Of a stretch of DNA of 22,255 nt, positions 20,805 through 22,255 are shown in pieces. The position numbers and the translations under genes are program-made. The DNA comes from GBS-DC sp964451985 (GTDB lineage: Bacteria; Armatimonadota; Fimbriimonadia; Fimbriimonadales; GBS-DC). The stretch lies in contig CAYVKB010000042.1 in NCBI GenBank assembly GCA_964451985.1, positions 1 to 22,255 on the forward strand, in the 5' to 3' direction. Each line of letters begins with the position of its first letter. Position 1 is the stretch's first letter. Below the pieces are notes generated by a model, which was not told where the DNA came from, did no database searches, and saw only the letters and a program-made list of their open reading frames with translations.

Positions 20805-22118
20805 ATGAACTGGCGTTCGGCATTAGAAGCGGTTCGCGTCTCCGACCCGATGCGCGTGCACGGGCGTGTGGTGGGTGCAGTGGGGCTGCTGATCGAGTCG
20901 CAGGGTCCCCCAGCGAAGCTTGGCGAGTTGTGCCTGATTGAGCGAGGCAGACGCGAAACCCCCTTGCAGGTGGAGGTGGTGGGCTTTCGGAATGGGCGCA
21001 CACTGCTGACCCCGTTGGGCGAGCTAACCGGCGTGTCGCCCGGCAGTGAGGTAATCCCCACTCGCCAAACGGCGTCGGTAGGGGTGTCGGACGCACTGCT
21101 GGGACGCGTGCTGGACGGCTTGGGCAACCCCGTCGACGGCAAACCCGCGCTACCCATCGCTACGCGCTATCCGTTGAATGCCGAAGCCCCACCCGCCTTA
21201 GAGCGACCGCCTCTGCGCACACCGCTGCCGTTGGGCGTGCGCGCTATCGACGCCTTGCTAACCTGTGCTTATGGACAGCGTATAGGCATCTTTGCGGGCA
21301 GCGGCGTGGGAAAAAGCACGCTGATGGGCATGATTGCCCGCAACACCGCCGCCGAAGTGAACGTTATCGCGCTGATTGGTGAGCGCGGGCGTGAAGTACG
21401 CGAGTTTATTGAGGACAGCCTCGGCGAGGAAGGCTTACAACGCTCGGTATTAGTAGTCGCTACGTCCGACCAGCCCGCGATTGTGCGTCAGAAAGCCGCG
21501 TTCACCGCCACCGCAATCGCCGAGTATTTTCGCGATCAGGGCAAGCAAGTGGTGCTGATGATGGACTCGTTGACGCGCTTGGCGATGGCACAACGCGAAA
21601 TCGGTCTTTCGGCAGGCGAGCCGCCCGCCGCGCGGGGCTACACACCCTCCGTGTTCGCGTTGATGCCCCGCCTGCTGGAACGTGCGGGCAACAGCGCACG
21701 CGGCAGCATCACCGCCCTATACACCGTACTGGTGGACGGTGACGACCTGAACGACCCCATCGCCGACACCGCACGCGCCATACTGGACGGGCATATCGTG
21801 CTTTCACGCGCCCTCATGCAGCAAGGGCACTATCCGCCAATTGATGTGCTTGCGAGCCTCTCGCGTGTAATGCCCAATATCGTCGCGCCCGAACACCTGC
21901 ACGCCGCTAACCGCCTGCGCCGAATGCTCGCTGCCTACAAGGAAGCCGAAGACCTGATTGCCATCGGCGCGTACCAGCAGGGCGCGAACCCGCTGGTGGA
22001 CACCTCCATCGCCCGCTTAGACGCCATCCGAGCATTCCTGCGCCAAACCCGGGACGAGCACCCCGATTTTGAAACGACTGTCCAGAGCTTGCATGCGCTG
22101 ACGGATGGAGTGGCTTGA
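20805..22118 (+). CDS. fliI: Flagellar type III export ATPase FliI
   Basis: A 437-residue F1-beta-like ATPase that energises export of flagellar subunits at the membrane base. Visible are an N-terminal beta-barrel (VHGRVVGAVGLLIESQG), LGRVLDGLGNPVDG (99-112), Walker A AGSGVGKST (164-172) followed by LMGMIARNT, the IGERGREVREFIED loop (191-204) typical of FliI/YscN, Walker B VVLMMDSLTR (D254), GEPPAARGYTPSVFALMPRLLERAG (with the ATPase alpha/beta signature), and SITALYTVLVDGDDLNDPIAD. ATG 20805 is chosen because homology begins nearby; TTG 20760 is an alternative start. FliH and FliJ, the usual neighbours, are absent on the upstream side. Flagellar rather than virulence type III is inferred from motAB in the same window. 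Confidence 0.94.
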   Translation: MNWRSALEAVRVSDPMRVHGRVVGAVGLLIESQGPPAKLGELCLIERGRRETPLQVEVVGFRNGRTLLTPLGELTGVSPGSEVIPTRQTASVGVSDALLGRVLDGLGNPVDGKPALPIATRYPLNAEAPPALERPPLRTPLPLGVRAIDALLTCAYGQRIGIFAGSGVGKSTLMGMIARNTAAEVNVIALIGERGREVREFIEDSLGEEGLQRSVLVVATSDQPAIVRQKAAFTATAIAEYFRDQGKQVVLMMDSLTRLAMAQREIGLSAGEPPAARGYTPSVFALMPRLLERAGNSARGSITALYTVLVDGDDLNDPIADTARAILDGHIVLSRALMQQGHYPPIDVLASLSRVMPNIVAPEHLHAANRLRRMLAAYKEAEDLIAIGAYQQGANPLVDTSIARLDAIRAFLRQTRDEHPDFETTVQSLHALTDGVA

Positions 22119-22236
22119 GCATGCTTTCCCCAGTACCTACCGCTCGCCTGAACGTGTTTGTGGTTTCCGACCACGACAACATCAGGTGGTTTCACCCCGA
22201 TTTTCGAACAGCGAGTCAAATTTCGCACTCACAGGG

Positions 22237-22250
22237 TATAATCTGCGATG
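22237..22250 (+). promoter_or_regulatory. Promoter and start codon of a gene running off the window
   Basis: TATAAT (22237-22242) is followed by 5 nt and ATG at 22248. Only eight bases of the putative gene are visible. No Shine-Dalgarno is present, consistent with the leaderless pattern. The 22119-22236 stretch holds no gene I can support. Confidence 0.4.
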
Positions 22251-22255
22251 TTAGG

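Noticed and set aside
22121..22255. Frame open from ATG 22121 to the window end (45 codons)
   Set aside because: Composition is unlike the neighbouring proteins (poor in Ala, Glu and Lys; contains ATA and AGG codons), no Shine-Dalgarno is present, and it would contain the consensus TATAAT at 22237. It remains possible that it is the start of a real gene, but it cannot be supported from this window.
1..22255. CRISPR array, insertion sequence, prophage or attachment site
   Set aside because: No evenly spaced direct repeats, no transposase or integrase motifs, and no tRNA-end duplication were found; the tRNA-Leu gene has no visible repeat of its 3' end in the window.

Overview
The window is about 22 kb of GC-rich (roughly 60% by eye) bacterial chromosome, probably from a metagenome-derived scaffold, because a run of exactly 100 N sits at 7422-7521. 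The gene content fits a motile, S-layer-bearing, didermic-type bacterium: MotA/MotB stator, the FliI export ATPase, a lipoprotein protease, an SLH-anchored enzyme and several exported proteins. My best guess is Armatimonadota (Fimbriimonadales-like). This rests on overall gene flavour (exported tail-fibre-like and dockerin-like proteins, SLH fusions) and was not tested by phylogeny. No mobile element, phage or CRISPR array is visible; the region looks like ordinary chromosome.

Layout. 1-106: two palindromes. 239-1495: S-adenosylhomocysteine hydrolase (+). 1686-2726: a Zn-ribbon SAM methyltransferase (+) interrupted by an in-frame amber codon. 2730-3506: thiG (-), sharing a symmetrical divergent promoter with a zinc-ribbon membrane protein at 3548-4603 (+). 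4613-6334: motB and motA (-, an operon in the order motA-motB). 6499-10088: three exported proteins (+): a tail-fibre-like surface protein containing the assembly gap, an S1-type serine protease, and a small dockerin-like protein. 10216-11259: GCS2-family carboxylate-amine ligase (+). 11262-13043: a large ABC-2-like membrane protein (-). 13133-14907: accD-accA (-), overlapping by ATGA. 14984-15072: tRNA-Leu(CAA) (-). 15112-16410: S41 lipoprotein protease (+). 16387-18735: FN3-FAD oxidoreductase-SLH fusion (-). 18985-19851: HDOD protein (-). 19920-20753: tandem-domain PTPS/QueD homologue (+). 20805-22118: fliI (+). 22237-22250: the promoter and start codon of a further gene.

Functional grouping. 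Housekeeping metabolism is represented by ahcY (methyl cycle), thiG (thiazole of thiamin) and accA/accD (malonyl-CoA). Motility is represented by motAB and fliI, which lie 14 kb apart rather than in one flagellar cluster. Surface biology is represented by the secreted trio at 6.5-10.1 kb, the S41 lipoprotein and the SLH-anchored FAD enzyme. Genes are packed tightly: convergent pairs end 2-9 bp apart or overlap by 24 bp.

The most notable pattern is regulatory. At least six starts (thiG, 3548, 10216, 15112, 19920, 20805), and probably a seventh at 22248, have a -10-like hexamer only 5-8 nt upstream of the start codon and no Shine-Dalgarno. This suggests widespread leaderless transcription. Other genes in the same window (ahcY, accD, 6499, 8012, 9669, 18735, 19851) have strong Shine-Dalgarno sequences. 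Other points of interest are the TAG inside the methyltransferase, the fused PTPS whose N-terminal domain has lost its catalytic cysteine, and several families of dispersed perfect palindromes between genes.
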